Source: Macrococcus carouselicus
GTDB taxonomy: Bacteria > Bacillota > Bacilli > Staphylococcales > Staphylococcaceae
Reading direction: 5' to 3'
Length of the DNA stretch: 64,000 nucleotides
NCBI RefSeq assembly: GCF_004359515.1
Contig: NZ_SCWD01000004.1
Coordinates: 51,994-115,993, forward strand
A model generated the notes under the pieces. The model saw only the letters and a program-made list of their open reading frames with translations, made no database searches and was not told where the DNA came from. Positions 1 to 9,003 of this stretch are shown in pieces. The translations under genes and the position numbers were made by a program. Within the stretch, counting starts at the first letter, position 1, and each line of letters begins with the position of its first letter.

Positions 1-10
1 CTCCTTTGAT
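1..10 (-). promoter_or_regulatory. Shine-Dalgarno of a gene starting off the left edge
   Basis: Read on the minus strand, positions 10 to 1 are ATCAAAGGAG, a strong ribosome binding site pointing out of the window. A minus-strand gene, downstream of pncA and perhaps co-transcribed with it, probably begins just beyond base 1. Its identity cannot be seen. Confidence 0.5.
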
Positions 11-29
11 ATGAATATCTATTATTTTA

Positions 30-587
30 TCATGATTGACTGGTAATCGTCATGCCGAGTGAATGTTCAAAGTGAGAAAGTGCAAACTCATGCCCTTCCT
101 GACTGAATGACTGCACAGCATCTCTATCGACAAGTATCGTGTAGCCAAGGTTATAGCCATCAACGGCTGTGTGCAGGACGCAGATATCGGTACAGACACC
201 TGTCAGTTCAATGATCTTAATCTGACGTTCTGATAAATACTGATGCAGCGGTGTACCGGCGAATGAGCTGTAGCGTCTTTTGTCAATCCAGAAGACAAGC
301 GGATTATCCTTGTGCTGATCATAAACCTCTTTGACAGCACCGTACAGTTCCCGTCCTTCAGTGCCGCGGATATTATGCGGCGGAAATAGCTTGGATTCAG
401 GATGAGCCATATCATTTAAATCGTGCAGATCCATCATAATGAAAACAGGGTTATCTTCAGCTAGATAGACCTCAAACTTACAGGCGATGGCCTGCTGAAT
501 AGCTTGACCCGGCTTGCCGCATGTCAGTCTGCCGTCGTCAGCCACAAAGTCATAGGAATAATCAATAATCAACAGTGCTTTATCCAT
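30..587 (-). CDS. pncA: Nicotinamidase (isochorismatase-family cysteine hydrolase)
   Basis: A 185-residue cytosolic hydrolase that should convert nicotinamide to nicotinic acid, feeding the Preiss-Handler NAD salvage route. The catalytic triad is visible as Asp9 (IIDYSYDF), Lys103 (WIDKRRY) and Cys136 (GVCTDICVLHT). The metal ligands fit Asp53 and His55 (MMDLHD) and His71 (PPHNIRG). Length and sequence closely resemble the S. aureus enzyme as I remember it. The ATG is preceded by AGGAGGTTCACT. The two following enzymes of the pathway, pncB and nadE, lie at 4.1-6.4 kb, so salvage is encoded in one neighbourhood although not in one operon. Confidence 0.9.
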   Translation of the reverse strand: MDKALLIIDYSYDFVADDGRLTCGKPGQAIQQAIACKFEVYLAEDNPVFIMMDLHDLNDMAHPESKLFPPHNIRGTEGRELYGAVKEVYDQHKDNPLVFWIDKRRYSSFAGTPLHQYLSERQIKIIELTGVCTDICVLHTAVDGYNLGYTILVDRDAVQSFSQEGHEFALSHFEHSLGMTITSQS

Positions 588-606
588 AGTGAACCTCCTG
601 ATAGGG

Positions 607-612
607 TATAAT
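607..612 (+). promoter_or_regulatory. -10 element for the beta-helix gene
   Basis: A perfect TATAAT lies in the short divergent gap, 36 bases before the preferred start. No good -35 is visible at 17 bases upstream, where the sequence is within the pncA start. Confidence 0.4.
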
Positions 613-647
613 AGCTAAAATTATAAATAACAATAAGGATGAATGAA

Positions 648-1751
648 ATGAGAAAAATCACGGTTAAACAATACGGTGCACGGGGCTGCAACCCATTGCT
701 CGATACAATCAGCTTCCAGCGGGCTTTGAACCAGGCGAAAAAAGGACCGACTGAAATATATGTATCAGAAGGAACCTATTATATCGCAAAAGAACTTGTT
801 ATCTATTCTCATACTACCCTTATTCTCCATAAAGATGCAGTGATCAGAAGGATGAGCAATGGCGCGCTGTTGAAAAATGGGAAGAAACCCGGCTATCACG
901 GTTACGAGGGTCAAGGGCATATTACAGTCAAGGGTGGGACATTCGATCAGTTCGGTCATATACTCAACTTCAACAATACAATCATGTCGCTCGGTCATGC
1001 CCGTGAAATCAAGTTAGAAGATGTGACCTTCAAGAATGTAGTAGGTGGTCATGCCATTGATGCGTGTGGCCTGGATGGATTTCACGTGAAAGACTGCCGA
1101 TTTCTAGGTTTCAGAGATGACTCAGGTCGCCGGCAGTTCAGTGAAGCCATTCAGATTGACCTGCAGCTGAAGGATTCCTTTCCGAAGTTCGGCTACTACG
1201 ATGGTACGCCGACAAAGAATGTCATCATTGAAGGCTGTTATTTCGGTGACTCAGGTGCCCCTCACATGAGATCCTGGAACCGCGCCATCGGGTCCCATGC
1301 GAGTCGGTACGATATTTACTATGAGAACATCTTTATCGAGAATAATATATTTGTAGGTATGAGTGACTATGCGGTGACGCTGCTGAAGGCAAAGATGGTC
1401 AGTGTTTCAGGCAATCAGTTCATCGACTGCGAAGGCGGTATCCGCTATCTCGCAGTCAATAAAGGCAAGTATTCAACGACGATAGACGGGGTCGACAAAG
1501 GGGTGCAGGGCGGTAAAGAAGTCATCATCAGAAATAATGACTTCAGGTCCATCAGAAAAGAAGATGTCATTCTGATCAAAGGCTACGCCGGCGTCAGGAA
1601 TGAAAAGATCTATATCTTTGATAATGTATTCAATGACAAAGAAACATGCGCCATTAATTTGAAGGAAGCGGCAGATGTCTATTGCCGAAGCAACCAGAAT
1701 CTCCACACAATTCATCAGTCCCATGTGCAAGGCTTATATAGTGATATGTAA
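648..1751 (+). CDS. Right-handed parallel beta-helix (pectate-lyase-superfamily-like) protein
   Basis: A protein of about 367 residues. The N-terminus (TVKQYGARGCNP, then an FQRAL helix and a VSEGTYYI strand) resembles the opening of Pectate_lyase_3 / NosD-type beta-helix proteins. The body is rich in short strand repeats such as VIIEGCYFG, IFIENNIFVG, VSVSGNQFID and VIIRNNDFRS, the usual coils of a right-handed beta-helix. These folds bind or cleave polysaccharides, but I see no assignable catalytic residues and do not name a substrate. There is no signal peptide, so it appears cytosolic or non-classically exported. An in-frame ATG at 639 overlaps the AAGGA at 635-639, so the start at 648 (8-base spacing) is preferred. 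It is divergent from pncA and convergent with nos, and is probably accessory. Confidence 0.7.
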   Translation: MRKITVKQYGARGCNPLLDTISFQRALNQAKKGPTEIYVSEGTYYIAKELVIYSHTTLILHKDAVIRRMSNGALLKNGKKPGYHGYEGQGHITVKGGTFDQFGHILNFNNTIMSLGHAREIKLEDVTFKNVVGGHAIDACGLDGFHVKDCRFLGFRDDSGRRQFSEAIQIDLQLKDSFPKFGYYDGTPTKNVIIEGCYFGDSGAPHMRSWNRAIGSHASRYDIYYENIFIENNIFVGMSDYAVTLLKAKMVSVSGNQFIDCEGGIRYLAVNKGKYSTTIDGVDKGVQGGKEVIIRNNDFRSIRKEDVILIKGYAGVRNEKIYIFDNVFNDKETCAINLKEAADVYCRSNQNLHTIHQSHVQGLYSDM

Positions 1752-1780
1752 AAAAGCTCGTTCAAGCTGAACGAGCTTTT
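1751..1780. terminator. Bidirectional terminator between beta-helix gene and nos
   Basis: AAAAGCTCGTTCA and TGAACGAGCTTTT are perfect 13-base arms around a 3-base loop, with A-rich and T-rich flanks that serve both converging genes. The nos stop codon (1779-1781) overlaps its edge. Confidence 0.85.
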
Positions 1781-2813
1781 ATTGTCCAGAGAAGGGACAC
1801 CTTTTTTTACGGGAGTAAAAATTCGGATCTCTGTAAGTGTTGTCGTAGCCTTTATGGAAATTATGGACGAGGGAAGGTGATATCGGCGGAATGAGCCAGG
1901 TCCAGTCGCCTGTGACTTTGCGGCCGCACTCTGCTTCCTGTTTCTCAAACTTCTCGAACTGTTTACTAGCGGTGTAATGGTCAACAATCGCAACACCTGC
2001 TGCCTTATAGGAATGATAGACGGCATAGTTCAGTTCAACCAGTGTCTTGTCACGCCAGTAAGATGATGTCCTGGAACGGTCGAAGTGGAAGCTGTCAGCA
2101 ATCTCCTCGAGCAGATTATAACGGTAGCAGTCGAGCAGGTTGCGGGACGCAATCTCTGACTCCATATACCAGCCGTTGAACGGTGCGCAGGGATAGATGA
2201 TGCCACCGATTCTGAGCTCCATGCCTGAAATAATCGGCACGGCATACCAGGAAAGATTCAGGTTGCTGAAGTCAGCATAATGAGGATGGCGGAGTGGAAC
2301 TTCCTTGATGATCTCTTCCGGCAGCCGGAACGAGCGGATCTCATTGTGATGACGGTAGACGATCGGCAGGAAGCGGTCCTTGATACCCGGCACCAGTTTT
2401 CGGACAGGTTCCGCGAGTGTATCGCTTGTATAACGAATCAGCTGATCATTCAGTATGACAAAGGGTGCGCCGTTTCGTGTCTGTTGAGGGAATACCGTGA
2501 TGCTCGGACGTATCTTGCCGTTGTTGGTCGCGTACTGGATATGTTCCGTGACCGCTGCTTCAAAGTCAGTGGCATCATCGATATGACGCTGATCGATTAA
2601 GAATAGCTTATCCCAGAACAGACGGCCGATGCAGCGGTTGCTGTTGCGCCAAGCGACACGTACGCCGTACTGCAGTTCGTCTGTAGTATGACTATAGGTT
2701 TCTGTTTCTTCAATTTCTGCCTTGATCTCAGAGAGTCGTCTGTCGGTGACGGTATGTTCGATGTTCAGTTCGGCATGCATCTGTTTGATGAAAGATTCAG
2801 CCTGTCGGTACAT
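1779..2813 (-). CDS. nos: Nitric oxide synthase oxygenase
   Basis: A 344-residue bacterial NOS consisting of the oxygenase domain only. It oxidises L-arginine to citrulline and NO using haem and tetrahydrobiopterin or tetrahydrofolate, with electrons from separate flavoproteins. The haem-thiolate motif is AWRNSNRCIGRLFW with Cys61, and the arginine-binding region GWYMESEIASRN carries the conserved Glu. The length fits the family (about 345-360). The start follows AGGAGTGATTAA, whose SD lies inside the last codons of the MFS gene, so translation is probably coupled to that exporter. In S. aureus nos is paired with a prephenate dehydratase gene (pdt); no such gene is adjacent here. Confidence 0.95.
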   Translation of the reverse strand: MYRQAESFIKQMHAELNIEHTVTDRRLSEIKAEIEETETYSHTTDELQYGVRVAWRNSNRCIGRLFWDKLFLIDQRHIDDATDFEAAVTEHIQYATNNGKIRPSITVFPQQTRNGAPFVILNDQLIRYTSDTLAEPVRKLVPGIKDRFLPIVYRHHNEIRSFRLPEEIIKEVPLRHPHYADFSNLNLSWYAVPIISGMELRIGGIIYPCAPFNGWYMESEIASRNLLDCYRYNLLEEIADSFHFDRSRTSSYWRDKTLVELNYAVYHSYKAAGVAIVDHYTASKQFEKFEKQEAECGRKVTGDWTWLIPPISPSLVHNFHKGYDNTYRDPNFYSRKKRCPFSGQ

Positions 2814-2817
2814 TTAA

Positions 2818-3984
2818 TCACTCCTCAGTTGATTGGCGGTTAGTCATGATAAAGATAAAAGTAGCGAAACTTGTCAGCAGTATCAGTGAGCTGATAGCAA
2901 TAAAAAACGATTGATGATCAGTGGCTGAAATCACAGCCCCACCGATAACAGGACCCATTATGCTGCCGATACTGAAGACAATTCCGCACATCAGATTGCC
3001 GGCTGGAAGAAGATGTCTCGGCGTCAGCTCCGTCATATAAGTCACGCCGAGGGAATACAGTGAACCGACGAAGACACCTGCAACGAAGAAAATACCCATC
3101 ATTATATAGCGATGGATGATGAAGACATCACCGAGTATAAATACAGCGGCCCCTATCAAAGTCAGGACGAGCATGAGACGGCTTCTGCTGACGTGGTCAG
3201 ACAGACTGCCGATCGGCACCTGGAACAGGATGGTCCCTAGGCTGAACATCGGCAGTATCCAGGTAATGTCAATCAGTGCCAGTCCATGCTTCAGAGCGAA
3301 TATCGGAAAGTTACTGTTCAGAGCGCTTTCCATCACGCCGAAGACCATCGGAAATAAGAAGGCGACCCATGAAGTTTTGAACACTCGGCTGAAATTGATG
3401 AATGTGGACTTCAAGGAGACTGGCTTTTCGTCTGCTGCCGGGTAACTGTTCTTCAGTGTGAAGACGAGTGCGAATGCAATCAGCGTCATCATGGCACTGA
3501 TCAGAAACGGCAGTGACTCATGTATATTGACGAGCGGCACGATGAGTGGGCCAAGCATGAAGCCGAGTGAGAAACTGAGCCCGTAATACGCGAGCGCCCG
3601 ACCGAGCTGAGCGCGCGGTGTAACATGAGTGAGCCAGGACTGTGTCGCGAAGTGCAGCATATTATCACCGACTCCGACCAGGAGCCGCAGCATAAACCAG
3701 AAAGTCATTGTCTTCATTATAGGAAAGAGCAGGAAAGATAGACTGACAAGCAGACCCCCTGTGATGATCAGTGGTTTAAAGCCCCATTTCCTGAGCAGTC
3801 CTTCCAGGAAGAGGGAAGTCAGAAAGACGCCGATATAGAGGGAAGTGGCATGCATGCCGTTAACGATGCTTGGCACGTGATCACGTTCGAATATAAAAGA
3901 GATGAGTGGCAGCAGCATGCCCTGTGAAAATCCAGAAATGGAAACCACGGCCGATAGAATTAGGACGAATTGTTTATTTTTCAT
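2818..3984 (-). CDS. MFS transporter (drug-efflux type)
   Basis: A 388-residue integral membrane protein with about 12 hydrophobic segments in two halves of six, typical of the major facilitator superfamily. TM1 contains VVSISGFSQGMLLPLISF, and TM4-5 show LRLLVGVGDNML and the GYYGLSFSLGFMLGP-like motif C region of proton antiporters. The substrate cannot be told from sequence. It lies directly upstream of nos on the same strand: its TGA ends 4 bases before the nos ATG and its last codons supply the nos SD. The two are therefore likely co-transcribed. The start follows GAGGTCAGGTC. Confidence 0.85.
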   Translation of the reverse strand: MKNKQFVLILSAVVSISGFSQGMLLPLISFIFERDHVPSIVNGMHATSLYIGVFLTSLFLEGLLRKWGFKPLIITGGLLVSLSFLLFPIMKTMTFWFMLRLLVGVGDNMLHFATQSWLTHVTPRAQLGRALAYYGLSFSLGFMLGPLIVPLVNIHESLPFLISAMMTLIAFALVFTLKNSYPAADEKPVSLKSTFINFSRVFKTSWVAFLFPMVFGVMESALNSNFPIFALKHGLALIDITWILPMFSLGTILFQVPIGSLSDHVSRSRLMLVLTLIGAAVFILGDVFIIHRYIMMGIFFVAGVFVGSLYSLGVTYMTELTPRHLLPAGNLMCGIVFSIGSIMGPVIGGAVISATDHQSFFIAISSLILLTSFATFIFIMTNRQSTEE

Positions 3985-4092
3985 GACCTGACCTCATTTA
4001 CTAGTTATTTGAATTGTAGCATTATTGAGTCGGTTCAGGGTATGTTAATATTAAATAAATGAACAATATCACATGGAAAATGAGGAGATTAG

Positions 4093-5550
4093 ATGTTTCA
4101 GAAAAATGACGATAGCTTGATGCTTCATACAGACTTATATCAGATCAATATGGGGGAAACTTACTGGTTTGACGGAATCCATGAAAATATCGCTGTCTTT
4201 GATGTCTACTTCAGAAGTATGCCGTTTGACGGCGGTTATGCAGTATTTGCCGGCCTTGAGAGAATCATTGACTACGTGAAGCGCTTCAGATTCACGGACA
4301 GCGATATTGATTATCTGCGTGAGCAGGGATATCAGGAAGATTACCTCGCTTATTTAAAAGATCTGAAGTTCACGGGCAGTATCGTTGCCATGCAGGAAGG
4401 TGAAATCTGCTTCAATAATGAGCCGTTACTCAGAGTGGAAGCACCCCTTATCCAGGCCCAGCTGCTTGAGACAGCCATTCTGAACATCGTGAACTTCCAG
4501 ACATTGATCGCAACGAAAGCAAGCCGCATCAAGAACATCGCGCCGGACGAGATCTTCATGGAGTTCGGGACGCGTCGTGCCCAGGAGATGGACGCAGCGA
4601 TCTGGGGCGCCCGTGCCGCTTATATCGCAGGCTTTGATTCAACGAGTAATGTTCGTGCCGGTAAACTCTTCGGCATACCGATTTCAGGGACACATGCCCA
4701 TGCGATGGTCCAGGCTTACGACGATGAATATACAGCATTCAAAAAATATGCTGAACGTCATAAGAACTGTGTCTTCCTGGTCGATACATTCCATACACTG
4801 AAAAGCGGTGTGCCGAATGCGATCCGGGTAGCGAAGGAACTGGGCGATAAAATCAACTTCATCGGTATCCGTCTCGATTCAGGCGACTTAAGCTATCTGT
4901 CGAAAGAAGCGCGCAAAATGCTTGACGCAGCAGGATTTCCGGATGCCATTATCTTCGCATCGAATGACCTTGACGAAGCGACTATCATCAACTTAAAACA
5001 GCAGGACTGTAAAGTGACGGCCTGGGGTATTGGTACGAAACTGATTACAGCATATGACCAGCCGGCACTTGGTGCAGTTTATAAGCTGGTGGCGATTGAA
5101 GATGATGAGGGTGTGCTGCAGGACCGCATCAAAATCTCAAATAATGCTGAAAAAGTGACCACACCGGGTAAAAAAGAACTTTATAGGATTATTAATAATA
5201 AAACAGGGAAATCTGAAGGAGACTATATCACGCTTGCACATGAAAATCCTCAGGCTGCAGAAGTGCTGAAGATGTTCCATCCGATCTACACTTACAAGCA
5301 GAAGTGGGTCAAGGATTTCACGGCGAAGAAACTGCTGCAGCCTATCTTTGAACAGGGTGAATATGTCTATGAACAGCCATCACTGGATGATAGCCGTTCA
5401 TTCCATCAGGAGAATCTTGGTCTCATATGGGAAGAGACAAAACGCTATATGAACCCCGAAGAGTATCCAGTGGATTTGAGTACGGCCTGCTGGGAGAATA
5501 AAAACAATAAAATTCATGAAGTGGCAGACAGAATAAAGGAGTGGGACTAA
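4093..5550 (+). CDS. pncB: Nicotinate phosphoribosyltransferase
   Basis: A 485-residue enzyme that makes nicotinate mononucleotide from nicotinic acid, PRPP and ATP, the committed step of Preiss-Handler NAD synthesis. Visible marks are [17 protein letters not shown], the GTHAHAMVQ segment with His201/His203 (the phospho-accepting histidine region), and the [10 protein letters not shown] phosphate-binding strand. The length matches the long Firmicutes PncB type. It starts with an ATG after GAGGAG. Its TAA overlaps the nadE ATG (TAATG at 5548-5552), so the two genes are translationally coupled. Confidence 0.95.
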   Translation: MFQKNDDSLMLHTDLYQINMGETYWFDGIHENIAVFDVYFRSMPFDGGYAVFAGLERIIDYVKRFRFTDSDIDYLREQGYQEDYLAYLKDLKFTGSIVAMQEGEICFNNEPLLRVEAPLIQAQLLETAILNIVNFQTLIATKASRIKNIAPDEIFMEFGTRRAQEMDAAIWGARAAYIAGFDSTSNVRAGKLFGIPISGTHAHAMVQAYDDEYTAFKKYAERHKNCVFLVDTFHTLKSGVPNAIRVAKELGDKINFIGIRLDSGDLSYLSKEARKMLDAAGFPDAIIFASNDLDEATIINLKQQDCKVTAWGIGTKLITAYDQPALGAVYKLVAIEDDEGVLQDRIKISNNAEKVTTPGKKELYRIINNKTGKSEGDYITLAHENPQAAEVLKMFHPIYTYKQKWVKDFTAKKLLQPIFEQGEYVYEQPSLDDSRSFHQENLGLIWEETKRYMNPEEYPVDLSTACWENKNNKIHEVADRIKEWD

Positions 5551-6374
5551 TGACATTACAACAGCAGATTATTAAAGAACTTGATGTTAAGCCATCAATT
5601 AATGTTGAAGAGGAAACGCGTGCTATCCTCGATTTTATGAAGGATTATCTTAAGAGCTATCCTTTCCTGAAATCTATGGTCTTAGGTATTTCAGGCGGAC
5701 AGGACTCAACTTTAGCAGGTAAACTTGCACAGATGGCAGTGGATGAACTGAACGCTGAAGGTTCAGATTATCAGTTTATTGCCATCCGTCTGCCTTATGG
5801 TATCCAGAAAGATGAGCAGGATTGCCAGGACGCGCTTGATTTCATCAGTGCCTCAAAAGAACTGACGGTGAACATCAAGCCAAGTGTGGATGCCAGTCTC
5901 GAGTCACTGAAAGAAGCGGGTATTGAGCTGACTGATTTCCAGAAAGGAAATGAAAAAGCACGTGAACGCATGAAAGTTCAGTATTCAGTGGCAGCTGCGA
6001 CCAGCGGAATTGTACTGGGTACAGATCATGCAGCGGAGAGCATTACCGGTTTCTATACGAAATATGGTGATGGCGGTGCTGATATTCTGCCGCTTGCTGG
6101 CCTCAACAAACGTCAAGGTCGTGAGATTCTGAAATATCTAGGATGTCCGGAACACTTGTACAACAAGAAACCGACTGCTGACCTGGAAGAAGACAAGCCG
6201 CAGTTACCTGATGAAGTCGCACTTGGGGTATCTTATGATGCCATTGATGATTATCTTGAAGGACGAGACATTCCTCAGCACGATAAAGACGTGATTGAAG
6301 GACATTTCCTGAAAACACAGCATAAACGCATGATGCCGATCAGTCGCTATAATCTTGATACACTGATTCGCTAG
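5550..6374 (+). CDS. nadE: NH3-dependent NAD+ synthetase
   Basis: A 274-residue synthetase that amidates deamido-NAD to NAD with ammonia and ATP, the last step after pncB. The ATP-pyrophosphatase loop is [10 protein letters not shown] (residues 45-54). No glutaminase domain is present, so it is the ammonia-using form. A GTG at 5541 is in frame, but AAAGGAG at 5535-5541 is correctly spaced (8 bases) only for the ATG at 5550, which overlaps the pncB stop. The length equals that of staphylococcal NadE. Confidence 0.95.
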   Translation: MTLQQQIIKELDVKPSINVEEETRAILDFMKDYLKSYPFLKSMVLGISGGQDSTLAGKLAQMAVDELNAEGSDYQFIAIRLPYGIQKDEQDCQDALDFISASKELTVNIKPSVDASLESLKEAGIELTDFQKGNEKARERMKVQYSVAAATSGIVLGTDHAAESITGFYTKYGDGGADILPLAGLNKRQGREILKYLGCPEHLYNKKPTADLEEDKPQLPDEVALGVSYDAIDDYLEGRDIPQHDKDVIEGHFLKTQHKRMMPISRYNLDTLIR

Positions 6375-6376
6375 TC

Positions 6377-6405
6377 TTGTGCAACTTCTTAATCTCTGAT
6401 AGAAT
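6377..6405 (+). promoter_or_regulatory. Sigma-A-like promoter for the UPF0316 gene
   Basis: TTGTGC at 6377-6382, a 17-base spacer, and TAGAAT at 6400-6405, followed by the RBS AGGAGG and a TTG start. It separates this gene from the pncB-nadE unit. Confidence 0.5.
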
Positions 6406-6429
6406 TCCATTGAATTAGGAGGTGCACAA

Positions 6430-6990
6430 TTGTTGGAGAATCCCTGGCTGATGGTTGCTGTTATATTTTTTATCAATATTATTTACGTTTCCTGTCTGAC
6501 GATGAGAATGATCCTGACGCTGAAAGGCTATCGTTACCTGGCAGCTGGTGTATCTGTTGTTGAAGTGCTGGTTTATGTCGTCGGTCTTGGGCTTGTCATG
6601 AACAGTCTGGATAACATCTGGAATGTGCTGGCCTATGCTTTCGGGTTTGGTGCCGGAATCATAGTCGGTATGAAGCTTGAGGAAAAGATTGCACTTGGCT
6701 ATATCGTAGTCAATGTGACAACAGCGGAGTACGAACTGGACATCCCCCATACACTGCGGGATCTGGGATATGGTGTCACCCATTATGCAGCACATGGGCG
6801 CGATGGCCAGCGCATGGTCATGCAGATTCTGACACCACGGAAATATGAAGTGAAGCTGACAGATACCATCAAGCAGCTGGATCCGAAGGCCTTCATCATT
6901 GCATATGAACCGAAGAACATCCACGGCGGGTTCTGGGTCAAAGGTGTCCGCAGCAAAAAACTGAAAGCGTATGATACAGATGAAATTTGA
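6430..6990 (+). CDS. UPF0316 / DUF2179 membrane protein
   Basis: A 186-residue protein with three N-terminal membrane segments (about residues 6-25, 33-55 and 60-78) and a soluble C-terminal DUF2179 domain containing the block [15 protein letters not shown] and ILTPRKYE. It is very close to the staphylococcal UPF0316 proteins as I recall them. DUF2179 resembles small regulatory ferredoxin-like domains; the function is unknown. It starts at TTG, chosen because AGGAGG (6417-6422) is 7 bases away and the homologous N-terminus (ENPWLMV) begins here. Confidence 0.85.
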   Translation: MLENPWLMVAVIFFINIIYVSCLTMRMILTLKGYRYLAAGVSVVEVLVYVVGLGLVMNSLDNIWNVLAYAFGFGAGIIVGMKLEEKIALGYIVVNVTTAEYELDIPHTLRDLGYGVTHYAAHGRDGQRMVMQILTPRKYEVKLTDTIKQLDPKAFIIAYEPKNIHGGFWVKGVRSKKLKAYDTDEI

Positions 6991-7150
6991 AGTTGCAGAA
7001 AATGAAACGATTGCTGAATGTCTGGAACGTATGAAAAAAGAAGGCTTCACGCCGGTCAGAAGAATGGAGAAACCCATTTTCCATGAAACAGAGACCGGCA
7101 TAGAAGTACTACGCCAGCAGATTATATTTGTCGGCAGGAAAATCGAATAA
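6980..7150 (+). CDS. NETI-motif small protein
   Basis: A small 56-residue protein beginning [18 protein letters not shown]; the ENETI stretch is the signature of the NETI family found beside UPF0316 genes in Bacillales. It overlaps the end of the UPF0316 gene (stop at 6988-6990) in another frame, which suggests translational coupling. An upstream in-frame ATG at 6971 is possible, but the family N-terminus matches 6980. Function unknown. Confidence 0.75.
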   Translation: MKFEVAENETIAECLERMKKEGFTPVRRMEKPIFHETETGIEVLRQQIIFVGRKIE

Positions 7151-7152
7151 CA

Positions 7153-7187
7153 GGCCTATCTGATGATCAGTTAGGCTATTTTTTTGC
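7153..7187 (+). terminator. Rho-independent terminator after NETI gene
   Basis: GCCTAtCTGAT and ATCAGtTAGGC form a stem (two opposing mismatches) followed by a run of T. It ends the UPF0316-NETI transcript just before the purB promoter. Confidence 0.7.
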
Positions 7188-7190
7188 TCC

Positions 7191-7234
7191 TTTTCCGTAC
7201 GTTCAATTATTTTTAATATTTAATGTACGTAAAT
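7191..7234. promoter_or_regulatory. PurBox-like inverted repeat (candidate PurR site)
   Basis: TTTTCCGTACGTT (7191-7203) and AATGTACGTAAAT (7222-7234, the reverse arm reading ATTTACGTACATT) are oppositely oriented and 18 bases apart. The Gram-positive PurR consensus is two inverted AWWWCCGAACWWT boxes about 16-17 bases apart. The arms match at about 10 and 11 of 13 positions, both having GTAC where the consensus has GAAC. The downstream arm overlaps the -35 region of purB. This is inference from motif and context. Confidence 0.5.
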
Positions 7235-7243
7235 AGAAACATT

Positions 7244-7252
7244 TGTTATAAT
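7244..7252 (+). promoter_or_regulatory. purB extended -10 promoter
   Basis: TGTTATAAT is a perfect TATAAT with a TG one base upstream (extended -10). The -35 region is weak and coincides with the PurBox-like arm. Confidence 0.6.
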
Positions 7253-7285
7253 GGAACTGAAATCTAATCAGTTAGGAGAATACGG

Positions 7286-8581
7286 ATGATAGAACGTTAC
7301 TCAAGAAAAGAAATGACAGATATCTGGAGTGAGCAGAATCGCTTTGAAGCATGGCTCGAAGTGGAGATCTTAGCATGTGAAGCATGGAGCAAGCTGGGTG
7401 TGATTCCTGAAGAAGATGTGAAACTTATCCGTCAGAACGCTAAAGTAGACGTAGAACGTGCGAAAGAAATCGAGATGGAAACACGTCACGATGTCGTTGC
7501 ATTTACAAGACAGGTCAGTGAAACACTCGGAGAGGAACGTAAATGGGTACATTATGGTTTAACGAGTACAGACGTAGTCGATACGGCCCTCAGCTTTGTC
7601 ATTAAACAGGCGAATGAAATCATCGAAAAAGACCTGGAACATTTTATCGAAGTATTAAAAGAAAAGGCATTGAAATACAAAAACACGCTGATGATGGGAC
7701 GTACACACGGCGTACATGCAGAACCGACAACTTTCGGTCTGAAGATGGCACTCTGGTATATGGAAATGCAGCGTAACTTAAAGCGTTTCAAAGAAGTACG
7801 TCAAGAGATTGAAGTCGGTAAGATGAGTGGTGCTGTCGGAACATTCGCCAACATCCCGCCTGAGATTGAGGCGTATGTCTGCAAGGAACTCGGCATCGGA
7901 TTCGCTGAGATCTCCACACAGACGCTGCAGCGTGACCGTCATGCTTATTATGTCGCAACACTCGCATTAATCGCAACCTCACTTGAGAAATTCGCAGTTG
8001 AAGTCCGTAACCTGCAGAAGACTGAAACGCGCGAAGTGGAAGAAGCATTCGCTAAAGGCCAGAAAGGCTCATCAGCAATGCCGCATAAACGTAATCCGAT
8101 CGGTTCAGAGAATATCACAGGTATCGCACGCGTCATCCGTGGTTATGTGACCACTGCATACGAGAACGTACCGTTATGGCATGAACGTGACATCTCGCAC
8201 TCTTCAGCAGAGCGCATCATGCTGCCTGATGTGACGATTGCTCTTGACTACGCATTGAACCGCTTCTCCAATATCATCGAGAACTTAACTGTCTACGAAG
8301 AGAATATGAAGCGCAACATGGCTAAAACATTCGGTCTGATCTACTCACAGCGCGTGATGCTGACATTGATCGATAAAGGGATGGTGCGCGAGGAGGCGTA
8401 TGACTTAGTGCAGCCTAAAGCAATGGAATCATGGCAGACAGAAACACCGTTCCGTGAACTGGTCGAAAAAGAAGAGAAAATCACTTCATTACTGTCACCG
8501 GAAGAACTTGACGAGTGCTTCAATGAGAATCACCACTTAAATCAGGTGGACACACTCTTTGAACGTGCCGGTCTAGAATAA
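7286..8581 (+). CDS. purB: Adenylosuccinate lyase
   Basis: A 431-residue lyase acting twice in purine synthesis: it releases fumarate from SAICAR and from adenylosuccinate. It belongs to the fumarase/aspartase superfamily and carries the signature [17 protein letters not shown] (around residues 260-276), plus [13 protein letters not shown] and [15 protein letters not shown], which hold the catalytic His region. The length is that of Bacillales PurB. It stands alone here, away from a pur operon, behind its own promoter and a PurBox-like repeat. The RBS is TTAGGAGAA. Confidence 0.97.
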   Translation: MIERYSRKEMTDIWSEQNRFEAWLEVEILACEAWSKLGVIPEEDVKLIRQNAKVDVERAKEIEMETRHDVVAFTRQVSETLGEERKWVHYGLTSTDVVDTALSFVIKQANEIIEKDLEHFIEVLKEKALKYKNTLMMGRTHGVHAEPTTFGLKMALWYMEMQRNLKRFKEVRQEIEVGKMSGAVGTFANIPPEIEAYVCKELGIGFAEISTQTLQRDRHAYYVATLALIATSLEKFAVEVRNLQKTETREVEEAFAKGQKGSSAMPHKRNPIGSENITGIARVIRGYVTTAYENVPLWHERDISHSSAERIMLPDVTIALDYALNRFSNIIENLTVYEENMKRNMAKTFGLIYSQRVMLTLIDKGMVREEAYDLVQPKAMESWQTETPFRELVEKEEKITSLLSPEELDECFNENHHLNQVDTLFERAGLE

Positions 8582-8588
8582 TATGACC

Positions 8589-8625
8589 TTAAAAATCTCT
8601 GCGCTACAACGCAGAGGTTTTTTAA
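8589..8625 (+). terminator. Terminator after purB
   Basis: CTCTGCG and CGCAGAG arms around CTACAA, with AAAA before and TTTTTT after. The A/T flanks allow it to work in either direction. Confidence 0.85.
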
Positions 8626-8704
8626 TGACGAAGGTCTATTTTTATCAATTATTTTGATGTAAAATACTTATACATGTTCAAAAAAAGAGAATGAGGTGAC
8701 TAAG

Positions 8705-8941
8705 ATGAACCAGGATAATGTGGAAGTCATTTTAACATCAATTGATAATAATGAAGCTCAGAGCATCAATGAACTGGAGCTTAATCGGGATGAGATGGGT
8801 GATACGCTGACTTATATCAAGAAGAATAAGCTCGCGGAAGATATATTACTTCGTAAAATTGAAAATACATATACAATGATGGATGTCAGCCAGGCTTATC
8901 TGACGCCTAAAGGAAAAGAGCAGTTACCAGATAGTGAATAA
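8705..8941 (+). CDS. Small protein of unknown function
   Basis: A 78-residue soluble, acidic protein (MNQDNVEVILTSIDNNEA...). The middle (SINELELNRDEMGDTLTYIKKNKLAEDILLRK) looks like two helices followed by strands, and the end (YLTPKGKEQLPDSE) resembles the wing and last helix of winged-helix proteins. I do not recognise the family. GAGGTGA (8694-8700) lies 4 bases before the ATG; an in-frame GTG at 8696 overlaps it and is less likely. It sits between purB and the TrpR-like gene, where S. aureus (from memory) has nothing. Confidence 0.6.
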   Translation: MNQDNVEVILTSIDNNEAQSINELELNRDEMGDTLTYIKKNKLAEDILLRKIENTYTMMDVSQAYLTPKGKEQLPDSE

Positions 8942-9003
8942 TGCTGTACTTCATTCCATTAATGCGCTAAACTTAGATTATATTAGTCAAGGGGTTGAAG
9001 GCG

